DNA of 64,000 bases from Nymphaea colorata (lineage: Eukaryota; Streptophyta; Magnoliopsida; Nymphaeales; Nymphaeaceae), in NCBI RefSeq assembly GCF_008831285.2, contig NC_045147.1:7782334-7846333 (forward strand). The letters run 5' to 3'. Under the pieces are notes generated by a model. The model did not search any database. It was given only the letters and a program-made list of their open reading frames with translations, and had not been told where the DNA came from. Made by a program: the position numbers and the translations under genes. Positions 22,037-32,682 of this stretch are shown in pieces. Each line of letters begins with the position of its first letter. The stretch's first letter is position 1.

Positions 22037-22528
22037 TGTATTGTGAAAAGTAGGTAGTTCTAAATAAACAGTCACTATAGAGGACAATTACTTAGCTGAA
22101 CTACCTTCAGTAAAAAGTTTTGGGTCCATCAAAGTTGTAGTCCCCAGGTAAATCCAGTCCATTGTGGAAGCTAAGATACTAAAACAATACTAATGTTTTA
22201 ATGGTAAAATGTGCTTCAAAATGAAACTGAATAAAGGCTACTAGGTCTAACTGTAGCTAGAGTATACCATTACTCACCAGAATGCACAAGGATGAGTTTT
22301 AACTGCAAGAATAGACTCCTTAAAATACATGCTCTTGCTGGTTGATACATTACAAATCTAAGAAATTGACCTAATAAGAAAAACAAATTCTTTATCATCC
22401 TTGAAATTAGCTAAGAGAGAGAGAGAGAGAGCACCTGCGAGGTTGTGCTGTGGTAGACATCAAGCGGAAACGCAAGGTCATCAACTAATGAAGGGAAGAG
22501 AAAGAGAGGATTTAGGGCACCACACAGT

Positions 22529-22637
<109 letters not shown>

Positions 22638-22914
22638 AAATAGAAGGACAAAGAGCAAGAGAGGTGTTCGTTGAGGGATTTAAACCAAAAGATCTGGACT
22701 GACGTGAAGAGAAGTGATCGACATCGATAGAGGAAGATGATGAGCCCATTTGTGAGTGCACTAATGAAGGAAGAAGATATCACACTTAGCAAGCAATGCT
22801 GGTGAAGGAGAATGATAGCTGCTTCTCTATGTTGATCATTGAGCAGCAACAAAGAGAAGTGCCAGGTGGAGGAGGATGACGATGAAGCTCCTTCAGCCCC
22901 TTCCTTGATGCTTA

Positions 22915-23354
22915 GGGCCTGTTTGGTAGGAGGGAAAGGGAGGGAAAGGAATGGATGGAAAGGGAGGGAAAGGAATGGGAAGGGAAGAGAAAGTGAAGGG
23001 AAAGGAATGGAATGGAAAGAGTTGATTAAAAAGGTTGTTTGGATAGAAAGGGAAGGGAAATGAATGGAATAAAAAAAAAGACTAAATAGCACATGGATTT
23101 AGAAATGGGTGAAAGAAAAGGAAGGGTAGTGTGGGAACAAAAAACTTTTCCACTTACTTTCTTTCCTTTCCTTCCCAATCCGTCCGATTTGAGAGGGGAG
23201 AGATTTACACTAAACAATCCCTCCCTTTCCTTTCCTTTCCTTTCCCTCCCCTTGCAACCAAACACGCTTTGCCCCTTTCCCTCCTTTCTAATTAGTCATC
23301 CAAACAAAGGAGGGATTGCTCAATCCCTCCCTTTCCCTCCTACCAAACAGGCCC
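22915..23354. mobile_element. Tourist-like MITE (PIF/Harbinger type), 440 bp
   Basis: The ends form a perfect 30-base terminal inverted repeat beginning GGGCCTGTTTGGTAGGAGGG, flanked on both sides by the 3-bp duplication TTA (22912-22914 and 23355-23357). TTA target duplications and G-rich GGGCCTGTTTGG ends are typical of Tourist/PIF-Harbinger MITEs. It has no coding capacity. It sits inside the CACTA-like insertion, which sits inside the copia element, so it is the youngest of the three. Perfect ends suggest a recent insertion. Confidence 0.9.
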
Positions 23355-23458
23355 TTAGAGGAAGAAAATGCATGGAGGAGAAAGCATAAGCAATTTTGTG
23401 GGAAGACAACCAGTGGCCCATTGTTGAAACCCAATGATGCTAAAGAGGGTGGGGGTTT

Positions 23459-23480
23459 GGGGGGGGGGGGGGGGGGGGGG
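23459..23480. repeat. Poly-G run, 22 bp
   Basis: Uninterrupted G run. Its exact length is unreliable in most sequencing methods. Confidence 0.9.
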
Positions 23481-23713
23481 AAGAGAATTGAGGTTGAAGT
23501 AGGAACATAATGGTCAACAAGAGAGAGAGAGAGAAAGGGTTTTGCCAAAGTAGGAAACAAGATTTCACGACTATTCATAGTGTGATTTTTGAGTTGGGTA
23601 TAAGGTATTTGTAGAACAATGTACGCAAAACATAATGGCATAGCCTTCGAGGTTGTATAGGGTATCTTTAGACTTTAGCAATAGACTGCTTGTTGTGCCT
23701 ACTGCCTATGTTT

Positions 23714-24138
23714 GTTGTTGCGACATTATACTTTTATTATATATGTTACATGTTGATGACATTATCCATATAGGTAGTTCATTTAAGCTTAATAATGAAT
23801 GCATAATGTGCATGACGAATGAATATGACATGACAAATTTAGGCTTATAGGCATTATTGATTCGCTAGTCAAATGAATACATTTTTGTCTCTCAAGAGAG
23901 ATATGCTCTTGCTTTGCCTGAAAGTTCAATATGAATAAGTTTAAGATATGTTCTACATTTATGAATGAATCTAAGAAAAGTGTAAATGATGAAACTTCAA
24001 AAGTTGATGATGTTAATACAAAAGTATGTTTGGAGGATTGATGCCTTTAATGCATACTTGGCTAGATATTGCATTTCGTATGAGCATAGTCTCAAGATTT
24101 ATGCATTGTCCATCAATTCATTATTTGGGAGAAATTAA
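23714..24138 (+). pseudogene. Copia reverse transcriptase end, decayed
   Basis: It resumes with 'LYMLHVDDIIHIGSSFKLNN', where the VDD core of the usual YVDD box is kept, then 'NEYDMTNLGL' (usual EFEMTDLGL). A later piece reads 'DIAFRMSIVSRFMHCPSIHY' (usual RPDIMFAVSMVSRFMHCPSKHH) near 24065-24125. RNase H is absent; the sequence goes directly to the 3' LTR, so an internal deletion also occurred here. Confidence 0.75.
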
Positions 24139-24469
24139 TATGAGTTATTGTGTGAATTAGTGAGGAGGTTATTCTTAATTTATGATAAATTAATTTAGAA
24201 ATTTTAAAATAAAAACTTATAAAATTATAATAGCTATTACAGTAAGAAGTTTTCATGTTTGAATAAGCATAGATAAATTGTGTAACTCATAGGTAGAAGA
24301 AGACTCATGGTGACCTATAATATGCTATGTATTTTTCATAGGAGCTATAGAAAGAAATCAAATATCAGCTTCTGCTGTTTGACCTAGTGCGTTTTTAGCA
24401 TTATATAGCTAGTCCTATTCTTCTTTTGAGAATTTATTTCAATTTAGCATATCAACAATTGAATCCTAC
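24139..24469 (+). repeat. 3' LTR of the broken copia element
   Basis: 331 bp, starting TGAGTTATTG after a purine-rich tract (TTGGGAGAAATTAATA) and ending ...TATCAACA. It is the intact template against which the two halves of the 5' LTR are recognised. Confidence 0.7.
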
Positions 24470-24559
24470 CTACTAGCCATTTGTCTGCAAAGTTTGTGTT
24501 TATGATATTTTAGAATGTCATAAGGTCTGCTGGATTCAATGTTTGACCAGATTCTCGAA

Positions 24560-24731
24560 GGTCTGACTGAAGCTGATGATTTTCTTGATTTAGTTAGTCT
24601 ACGTTCTACTTAGGCCCTATTTCATTTTTGTGCATAATTTGAGTTTATTCTTGCAAATTTGACCTGAAGTTGACAACTTTCTTAATTTACTTGAGTCTAG
24701 GTTCTATCACATTTTTGTGTATAGTTTGAGG
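24560..24731 (+). repeat. Imperfect direct repeat, ~75-bp units
   Basis: Units near 24562-24643 and 24664-24731 share GAAGYTGAYRAYTTTCTT, AGTCTAxGTTCTA and ATTTTTGTGyATAxTTTGAG. Confidence 0.75.
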
Positions 24732-24967
24732 TTTTTTTTTTTTTAAATTTTATAGTATCATGTTTTATTGTGTTAAATCATGTTGTCATTGTGTGTCCAA
24801 TGTTTTTGCACGTCCTAAGTCTCTGGCACATAGGAGAGAGAGGGAGAGAGAGAGAATGCATAACAAAAATTTAGGGATAATCCCCTAGATACAAGAACAA
24901 ACTGCAAAAACAAAATAGAAGAATAAAATATACAAGACAGCAACGCAATAAAACATAATAAGAGGGG

Positions 24968-25330
24968 TCAGAAGAGAGTGGATAGATGGAGCAGCAGAGT
25001 CATCCAATAGTAAACGAAAGATGGTGTCATAGTCAAATAGTAAAGTGGACATCCCCCTGCACAAGGCATGCCATAGAATCCGGCGATGAGAAGGTGCCCT
25101 TGAAGATCCTGTTGTTGCACTCGTCCCAAATGCACCACCAAGAGGATATGAGCCACGACCCTAAGAAAAGGGTAGGTGGGGGAAATGACAAAAGAGAAAA
25201 AGAGGGCGAATGAAGGGCATGTTTGGAAGACTACTAACAAAGGAAGACCATGCAGAGGCAAGAACACTATAGAAAAAAGGGCATGAGGTAAAAAGGTGAA
25301 CTTGAGACTCAAGCGCAGAGAGACAAATGA
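24968..25330 (-). pseudogene. LINE zf-RVT region
   Basis: The minus-strand reading 'CLSALESQVHLFTSCPFFYS' then 'VLASAWSSFV' fits the C-x2-C...H-x4-C zinc region following plant LINE reverse transcriptases (usual CPLCxxxxETxxHLFxxCxFS). The reading is preceded and followed by further zf-RVT-like text with stops. Confidence 0.65.
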
Positions 25331-25859
25331 GACACTAGTTAGTTAAACTAATGCCAAGACGTTATAAGTGGTCAAATATATTGATGTGGCCAGCAAGAAA
25401 AAACTAGATGAAAGTAATAGCACGAGGAGAGGGGCTAGGGAACCAAAAGGATCGTGGTAAGAGCGACGCATCGGAAGAACAAAAAAAAGCTAGGTAGCAA
25501 GAAGAAAAAGTGATTCCATAGGAAGACGAAAGAGGCCAGGATGGAGGGGTAGGGGAAATCGATGAGAGATCAGCAAGACAGAGGAAAAGCGGAATGGTAG
25601 AAAGCAGGCCACACCAAAAGTGGGAAGGAGAAGTGTGAGAGATGAAAATATTCCAATCACTAGGGGATGACAGGTCATATTTGGAACATATGAAAAAGGT
25701 GATGGTGGAATGGTGAGTTGTCAGACGCCACCATCAAGAATACAATGAGAACTCACACGCTCAACTAAGGTTGGTAATCTTGGCACTTTTAAGATGACGT
25801 GGAAGGGCAACCATGTCCCAACGCGCATTCGAAGGCCGATCACCATCCTAGAGAAAGTT

Positions 25860-27160
25860 ACAAATGATCTTATCAAACCTTATCAGTACAACTATAAGAG
25901 GTCAAAAGACCACCAGAGCATGGAGGGAAATAAATGCAATACAATGCTTAACAAGGGTAATACGATATGAGAGGGAAAACAGCTTTCTCTGCCAACAATG
26001 GAGGTGGTCTACAAGCTTATACTCCACTCCATTCCAAAAGGAGGGCGTAGTGCCGGATCCGCATGAATGAGAGAAAGATGACATTTGGAGGAATTAATAG
26101 AAAAACTCAAGATGAACTCAAAAACTCAAAGGATGAGCCAGGTTCTCATAATCTATTGGTGAGAAACAACACCAAACAGGAGAAAGTCGTCAACATACTA
26201 GAGGGTAGAGAAAGCTTGTAAGTGAAAGTGAATGTGGTGTGAGGAAGCCAACGACCACACAACGTGACAAAATAAGGTAGAAAAGCACTCGACAACTAAT
26301 TTAGAAAGCAATAGCGATAATAGACAACCTTGTTGGAGGCCGCGACTGAAAGAGAAGAATTTGCCACACATCTCATTAAAGGAGACCGCAAGTTTTGCCT
26401 TAGTGATAAGAGAAAGGATCCACTGCTGAAATGATGGACCAAAAGCAAGGTGGGTGAGGAGGTAAGATAGAACTCCCAACTAACCGATTCAAAGGCATTA
26501 GAAATGTCTAACTTAAGGATGAAAGAGGGAAAACACAAACAATAGAAGGAGTGAATAACCTCATTGGCTATGACAACAACGTCATGCAAACGTCGACCCT
26601 TAATAAACACAACTTAGAAGAGGTTAATGATAAAAGGCATAATAGGAGCAAGCCGCATGGAAAACAACTTAACAATAATCTTCGAGGGTATAGAGATTGG
26701 GTGAAAGTGGCTGACATCTATAGGGTTAGGACGCTTAGGTACCAAGACGCAGGTAGCTTGATTAAACACCTTAAGAAAGGCAGAGTTGAAAGCAAATTCA
26801 TCACAAAATGCGAACACATCAATGCTACAAGCCTCCAAAAAAATGCGAAAAAACTCACTAGGAAAACGATCATTGCCGGGTGCCTTACTAGAGTCGAGGG
26901 CCCAACAACGTTCTTGATTTCTTGGTGCAGGAAGGGCCACTCAAGAGTGATCGTGCATGAGATGGAGAGGAAGAAGTGAATGTCTGGCAGTGAGCAAGAA
27001 ATAATGGAAATGAGTGGTCAAAGCTGAGAGAATCTCATCACCAAGAAATATCCTTTGTCCAATAACCATGAACTTGAGCAACGTCTGGTGGCGCCTTTGA
27101 GAGGTGGCCAAGTGGAAGAACCTAGAGTTCTGGTCTCTATACGAAAGCCAACCCAATCTT
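25860..27160 (-). pseudogene. LINE reverse transcriptase
   Basis: Recognisable motifs in order on the minus strand: 'SSKAPGNDRFPSEFFR' (usual KAPGPDGFPxxFF), 'FHPISIPSKIIVKLFSMRL' (FRPISLxNxxYKxxxKxLxxRL), 'FILKLDISNAFESVSWEF' (the DxxKAFDxVxW block with the catalytic Asp), 'RGLQQGCLLSLLLS' (GLRQGDPLSPLLF) and 'YVDDFLLFG' near 26190 (F/YADD box). The changed GDPLSP motif and the frame changes show loss of function. Confidence 0.8.
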
Positions 27161-27329
27161 GAATGCTACTGTTAGTGGATGGACTCCCTAATCCGCCACT
27201 CCTGAGCAAGGCACTAGAGAAATAAAAGGTAGGAAGACTGATCCATAGAAAAATTGTCATATGACTAGAGGAACAAGATCTCCTCATACCAAGCGGTGAC
27301 ATCAGAAAACTTGCCACTCCCAAAAATGC

Positions 27330-28190
27330 CTAGGCAATAACCCCCATTCTAATGGTGCAGCTTACATGAGAGCCTAAAAGCAACCCACCTACCATTAATG
27401 GTGCGAGCCCACCACCTAGGGATGACAACAACAAAGGACTTGTCTCGGAGCCACCAAATCTCAAAGCAGAACTAGGTGCGCTTGGTTCCAGCCCTACCCC
27501 AAAGAAGTGCAAGAGCAGAGGAGCATGTTCAGACAAGTGCCTCGGTTTGAGAACCAAGGATGACGATGAAAAAGTAGAGAACAACTCAGGCGAGAGGAAG
27601 ACATAGTTCAACCTTCAGAGAATGAAAGGATTCCTATTGTTAGGCCAAGAAACTATCCCATTATTCAGAGGCACGTCGAAAGGGGCGAACTCATCAATGA
27701 ACGAGCGAAAGACAAACATTGACAGACCAAAAGTGATAAGGGAAGAGGAGTCAGCAAGACTAAGCAGACAATTGAAGTCCCCTACCAAAAGTCATGGTGA
27801 AGAAGCAAGCTCACGAGCATGATGAAGTTCGACCCATAGCTACTCATGCAATGCCCCAACACAAGGGCCATAAACCATAATTACTAAGACCAGACCATTG
27901 GGCCAAAGACCATTGATGATGACCAAGATAGAGTACTTACCAACATGCACAACAACCCCCGTAAGAGGCGGAGACCATGCTAGCAGAATGTTGCCAGCAG
28001 CACCATTAGCCGAAAGATATCCAAAGGACAATTGACGCAATAAGGTACGAACATAGACATGAGAGACCACAAACAGCTTGGTCTTCACCACGATAAGCAA
28101 GAAAGACCCATGTTGATGGACCCAAGAAGAGAGGTATCTATGCTGATAACAGACACTGAGGCCACACACATTCCAACAAGTAACCCTCAT
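27330..28190 (-). pseudogene. LINE apurinic-type endonuclease
   Basis: It begins 'MRVTCWNVCGLS' (usual MKIxxWNVRGL), the catalytic Asn block of the APE-like endonuclease, and continues 'FLLIVVKTKL' (usual xxLxETK). The C-terminal part reads 'LSEHAPLLLHF' (usual LSDHxPIxL). A gap and frame changes lie between them. Confidence 0.75.
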
Positions 28191-29040
28191 GGGGAAACCA
28201 TGTGAAGCGGCGCACGCCTGGCTGTCTTAACAGCATCAGGAGGGAGGATGGAGGCTCGTGAAAGCCCCGAACCTTCGTGATTCTCACTGCAACCTGGCAA
28301 GGCTGGAGTGAGAGGCTGGCCCAACAATATCAACAAAAATTGAACGTAAGAAATCGAGTTGATCCTGTGGAAGTGACACCCTAAGAGAGGCAAGCACATC
28401 TGGAAGAGAAATGCCCAACTCAACATCTAATGAGAGAGAGAGAGAGTCAACATTACTAATGCCACCAACAAGACCTTGAAGACAAAAAAACAGGAAGCCA
28501 CATACCAATGATGAAATGTCAAGCAAAATAGAAGAAAAACAGAAAACATGACCACACACAATCGCGGTGAAACAACAAACATAAGTAGTGAAACCTTGAC
28601 TAGAGCCCAATTTTCTCCAAGCACAAGCAACCCAAATTCGATGCAAAAGAACTCATGTTCACACCCGACGGCCACCAAAGACCACCTCAATTCTAAGAGC
28701 CACTCATGCTACATGACCACGTGAGGGAGAGGTCCTCAACAAATTCTCGACATGCTAGCAACAATTTCCTTGCATGTCATCAAAGTGGGGTTTAGATTAA
28801 TAGGGGCACAGTAACTAGGTAATATGGTATGACCAAAACGTCCCACGAAACAAACACTCCACCAGCAAAGCCCACTACCGATTTGGAGCAAATGAAAGCA
28901 CCTTGCCAGAATTGTTTTAACACACACAAGGGAACACCTGACAGTTTGGAATATACTATCACCAAAACCGCATTCCAAGCGGCCACGCCCAACACACGAA
29001 AGATTGTTGCTTGTAGACAGCGTTGAAGCCAAACATAAAC
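28191..29040 (-). pseudogene. LINE ORF1-like region, badly decayed
   Basis: This is the upstream zone of the LINE, where ORF1 is expected. A knuckle-like piece 'CWWSVCFVGRFGHTI' near 28850 recalls the CCHC finger of plant LINE ORF1. The rest cannot be aligned by eye. Confidence 0.4.
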
Positions 29041-29079
29041 CAACAACCAATTTCAAGTCAGCAACCAAAAAATGAAAAT

Positions 29080-29745
29080 GATCCTTGGTTTACAAATGTG
29101 GGTATGTCTAATTGGGTTCCATTTGTAACACGCCCTGACATTCTATATGCTATGAATACTTTAAGTCAATTCATGCATGATCCAGAAAAACCACATCTCA
29201 AAGCGTTATACTGTGTCATGCGATACTTGAAAGGGACGCCAAACAAAGGCATCATTATGAGAAGAGATGGAGACATAAAAGTGATAAGATATTCAGATGT
29301 TGATTAGGCACGTGACCCTAATGACAGAAGATCAGTGGCAGGTTATTGTAGTTTGGTGGGAGGTAATCTAACCACCTGGAAGAGCAAGAAACAATCAGTC
29401 ATTGCTAGATCAAGTGCAGAAGCGAAGTACTGCTCCATGGCACTAGCAACCTACGAATTACTACGGATGAAATACATTTTATCTGATATGAGAATCGGCT
29501 CAACTAAAGCTACGGAACTTAGATGTGATAACAAGGCAGCAATGCACATAAGTGAAAATCTTGTCTTCCATGGAAGAACAAAACATATAAAAGTAAACTG
29601 CCACTTCATTAGGGAGAAGAGAAAAAAGAAATATATACTTCATATGCAAGAAGTAGTGATCAGTTAGCAGATGTTTTCATGAAGCCACTATGCAAAGAAA
29701 ACTTCGGCAAAATCATTAGCAAATTGGGAATTTTAGAAACACAAT
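29080..29745 (+). pseudogene. Copia RNase H and adjoining reverse transcriptase end
   Basis: 'TRPDILYAMNTLSQFMHDPE' and 'VMRYLKGTPNKGI' are the end of copia reverse transcriptase. A stop interrupts at 'YSDVD*ARDPNDRRSVAGYC' (usual YSDADWAGxxxDRRSTSGY). RNase H continues with 'ARSSAEAKYCSMA', 'LRCDNKAAMHISEN' and 'FHGRTKHIKVNCHFIREK'. The normally conserved ADxFTK tail is reached through frame changes ('QQLADVF'-like, near 29660). Dead copy. Confidence 0.85.
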
Positions 29746-29762
29746 TACCAACTTGAGGGGGA

Positions 29763-30007
29763 GTGTTAGTGAATTAAGTCTATATCTAATTAGCTCTCTT
29801 GGTTTCTCCGCTATCCCTTACTGTTATAAGAAGTTGTAATAGAATAATTTAACTGCTTACCCGTACTTTCTAGAACTCTCTCTCAACGTGTATATATATC
29901 TCCAAAGTTGTATCATTTAAGATTAATCTGAATAGAGAATTCTTCTTTATCTCTCTGTTTTCCTCTGCTCTTTCTCTCAATATTGTGATCTCCCCTGCTT
30001 CTATCAG
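29763..30007 (+). repeat. 3' LTR of the copia fragment
   Basis: It starts TGTTAGTGAATTAAG after the polypurine tract and ends ...CTGCTTCTATCA, 245 bp. It contains TATATATAT followed by a transcription-start-like zone. Confidence 0.7.
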
Positions 30008-32682
30008 CTGGGGCAACTTGGAAAAAAGATGCTGCCCTACGACCAAAAAGAACTCTGGTCTATCATGGGGTGTCACATCTCCCAACATTTCCCTACATCA
30101 AGCGTGGGACTAGTGAAGCTTATATCCTTCATGATCACAGACATTGATTTCTTGTTTCTGTGATTTCCTTTGCTAATAGAGCTAGGGGAGTGTCTATTCA
30201 GACAAGAATTTCACATTTCAACGATGCACCTGAATGTAAACAAGACAATCAATCAATTCAGAAACCGGTCGAAACTGAATGACGTTGAACGTAGATAAAA
30301 GAATGTAAAGAGTCCTTACGCTTAAAGGGTGCCTAGAAATTTTAACAAATGATAGTGCGACAGGAACCAGTCCTCCGTTTAAGCCCCTGCTAAGATCTCT
30401 TTGTTCACCATAAATGGTGGTCGCTAACAAGTATCACTTTCTTCTTCTTGTCCAACTTTATAGCAATACTACAGAAAATGATGAATGATCATTAACTTAA
30501 ACGAGATTTTGGGCATGCTTTTGCCATCATGAGTCTATTTTCTGCTCTTAATTCACGTAAGCGTGAGGCCCCTAATGATTGCAAGTGACCAAGTTGTCTA
30601 GCTTGCTCTCATCCTCAATCACAATTCTGCAGGACCATTGAGTTCTTCAGGACTTGTATTAAAATATAGATGGCAGCTGTTTTAAAGAGAGATTTATATG
30701 CTTGGTAAAAGGCAGTGACAACTTGGAAAACTACAAAAGATCTTCATAGTTTCAAGAAATAATTTTCAATTCAAGCTCAACATAGTAGATGACAGCTTGA
30801 CATGACTTCTCAACCGCATTACAGTGGTACATTTATGCAGATGAGTGTGGAAAATGGCCTTTAATTGGTCTCTTAACAAGTTTTGTTGCCATGGGATTCA
30901 AAATTCAAATTACCACAACATAGATTCCTACAGGAAGTTCAAGTTCAAGGGGCAAGTTCATAAGTGGAAGGGCAAAGCCAAAAACAAAGGCAAGTTTAGA
31001 GGCCAAAATAGATTGTGAATAACATAACATGATAAATGCCATGCATAATCAAATGGATCCCGCGTTGCAGTGACGACAACGTTAGAGACCAAATCATGTC
31101 TCTGTTCGACTTCCGAACGGTAGACACATAATCGCCACACACAAAACCATGATAATAGGTGGCCATTTCAACACAGTGAGTTGCAATAACGTCAAATAGG
31201 AAATGCAGCAAATTAATTACGACAACTTCATCCTTGATATAGCTCTTCTACTTTTTGATGCGAAAGAAGCATAAACAATTATAGATAAGAACACGAGATT
31301 TTTGATATTCCTTGCCCTCTTTGTGGCTTTCTGATTATCATATTTTATCAAAGAAACTAGAGAACAGTAGCTTTATATTTTTTTTTTCAGGATGTTCCAT
31401 AAGTTTACCAATACCATGTCCAGGCTAATAGAATATAAGATTGACCGTTAGAGCACAAAGTAGCGTGAGAAGATGAGGTGTATCGACGGACCGAAGGGAA
31501 CGATAGCATGAAAAGATGCTGTGCTTGGATACAGGTCGATCAGACTCACTGGAGAGTGAAACGCTGAAGGTAACAGGAGCCTGTGGGAAAAGTAACTAAC
31601 GCCTTCAGTAGTAGAAATGAAATTGCCACAAGAAAAGTGGGGGAAGTTGAGGAAGGTGCAGTTTTGGTAGTCCAATACTAATATTCAATGTTCTTCATTA
31701 CGTGCCGTCGCTGAGGCAGTTATTTGAAACTTAAACCAAGCATCTAGATATGTTTTTTCAAATGCTGGGTAGTGTTTGTAAATCGCCTATTACTATTTGT
31801 AATTTTTTCTAATAAAAAGACCCTAGCGTTTTAAAAATAATTCTCATGCGCAGGTTTAAAAAGGTAATAAACGAGACCTGCTACGCCAACATGGTTCTTC
31901 TGGGTCCTGGGATTAACATAATTTGTCATTGTTATATCGATCTGAAGATGTGAAATTGGTTCTAAAACTTATCTTCACTCGAATGAGATAGTTGCATTTA
32001 ACTGCTAATGAATACAAAAGCGAACGTTTAATTGGGACATGGAACGTACATATGGCTTCACTTTCGTTATTTATTGTTTGTGCCAATTATTAAAGAGGTC
32101 GTAACGGGTGTGAAGACAAAGATCTTGAATCAGGTTTGAACCTCGTGACTCTGCAGTCGACGCATGTGTAGATAGTAGTGTTCGGGGCTCACCAGAGGTT
32201 GAGCTCCATTAAATGATCTGCGGTTTGAAGTGAAGGAGAGACAAAAAAAAAAAAAAAGAGGGCAAAGGATGCACTTGGTTAAGGAGGTTGAGGGTCCAAA
32301 TCTTTACCATTTAGTAGGGTGTATCTGTTGCAGTATAAGGAAAAAACCTCGTCATTTTTGGGTTAAAAAATTTACCCTAAAACATTTCACGTCCACAACC
32401 GGTCTCTTTGAGTCTTTTCATCAAAATAAGGAAAAAAATGGTCTTTTCCCAGCCGGTGGCATTGTTCGCCCGTCTTCGAGGTAAGATTTATCCATGAAGA
32501 AAGTTCATCTGCTATCATCAAATACGCCCGTAGCGTTGAAAAATTTAAGTCAGGGTGCTCATCTGAAGCTTCCCATGGCTTCGATTCGACCTGACATGTG
32601 AATTTGAATGTTATCTGTCTCTTCTTTTGGCTGGTCTCACAGTCCTAGGTGCATGTCTGTCCGCAGAAAGCAAGTTGGTGAG
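30008..32682. other. Intergenic and 3' flank of the PPR gene
   Basis: No element ends, RNA genes or conserved motifs were recognised. Open frames of 60-97 codons on both strands look like chance. Confidence 0.5.

Larger units (their letters stand above)
24731..29040 (-). mobile_element. Decayed L1-type LINE retrotransposon
   Basis: On the minus strand, in order: an ORF1-like zone (29040-28191), an apurinic endonuclease (28190-27330), reverse transcriptase (27160-25860), the zf-RVT region (25330-24968) and a poly-A tail, seen here as a run of 14 T at 24731-24744. That order is the plant L1 layout. Stops and frame changes are frequent. The 5' end lies near 29040, where copia sequence of the opposite orientation begins. 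I could not identify target duplications. Confidence 0.75.
29041..30007 (+). mobile_element. Ty1/copia element, 3' end only
   Basis: It has the end of reverse transcriptase, RNase H (29080-29745), a polypurine tract (TTGAGGGGGAG, 29752-29762) and an LTR (29763-30007). Everything upstream is missing at the junction with the LINE. It is a different family from the copia elements at 11-24 kb and 46-52 kb, judging by its LTR. Confidence 0.8.

Noticed and set aside
26551-27822. Plus-strand open frames of 66-142 codons
   Set aside because: They are opposite-strand shadows of the LINE reverse transcriptase and endonuclease read on the minus strand.
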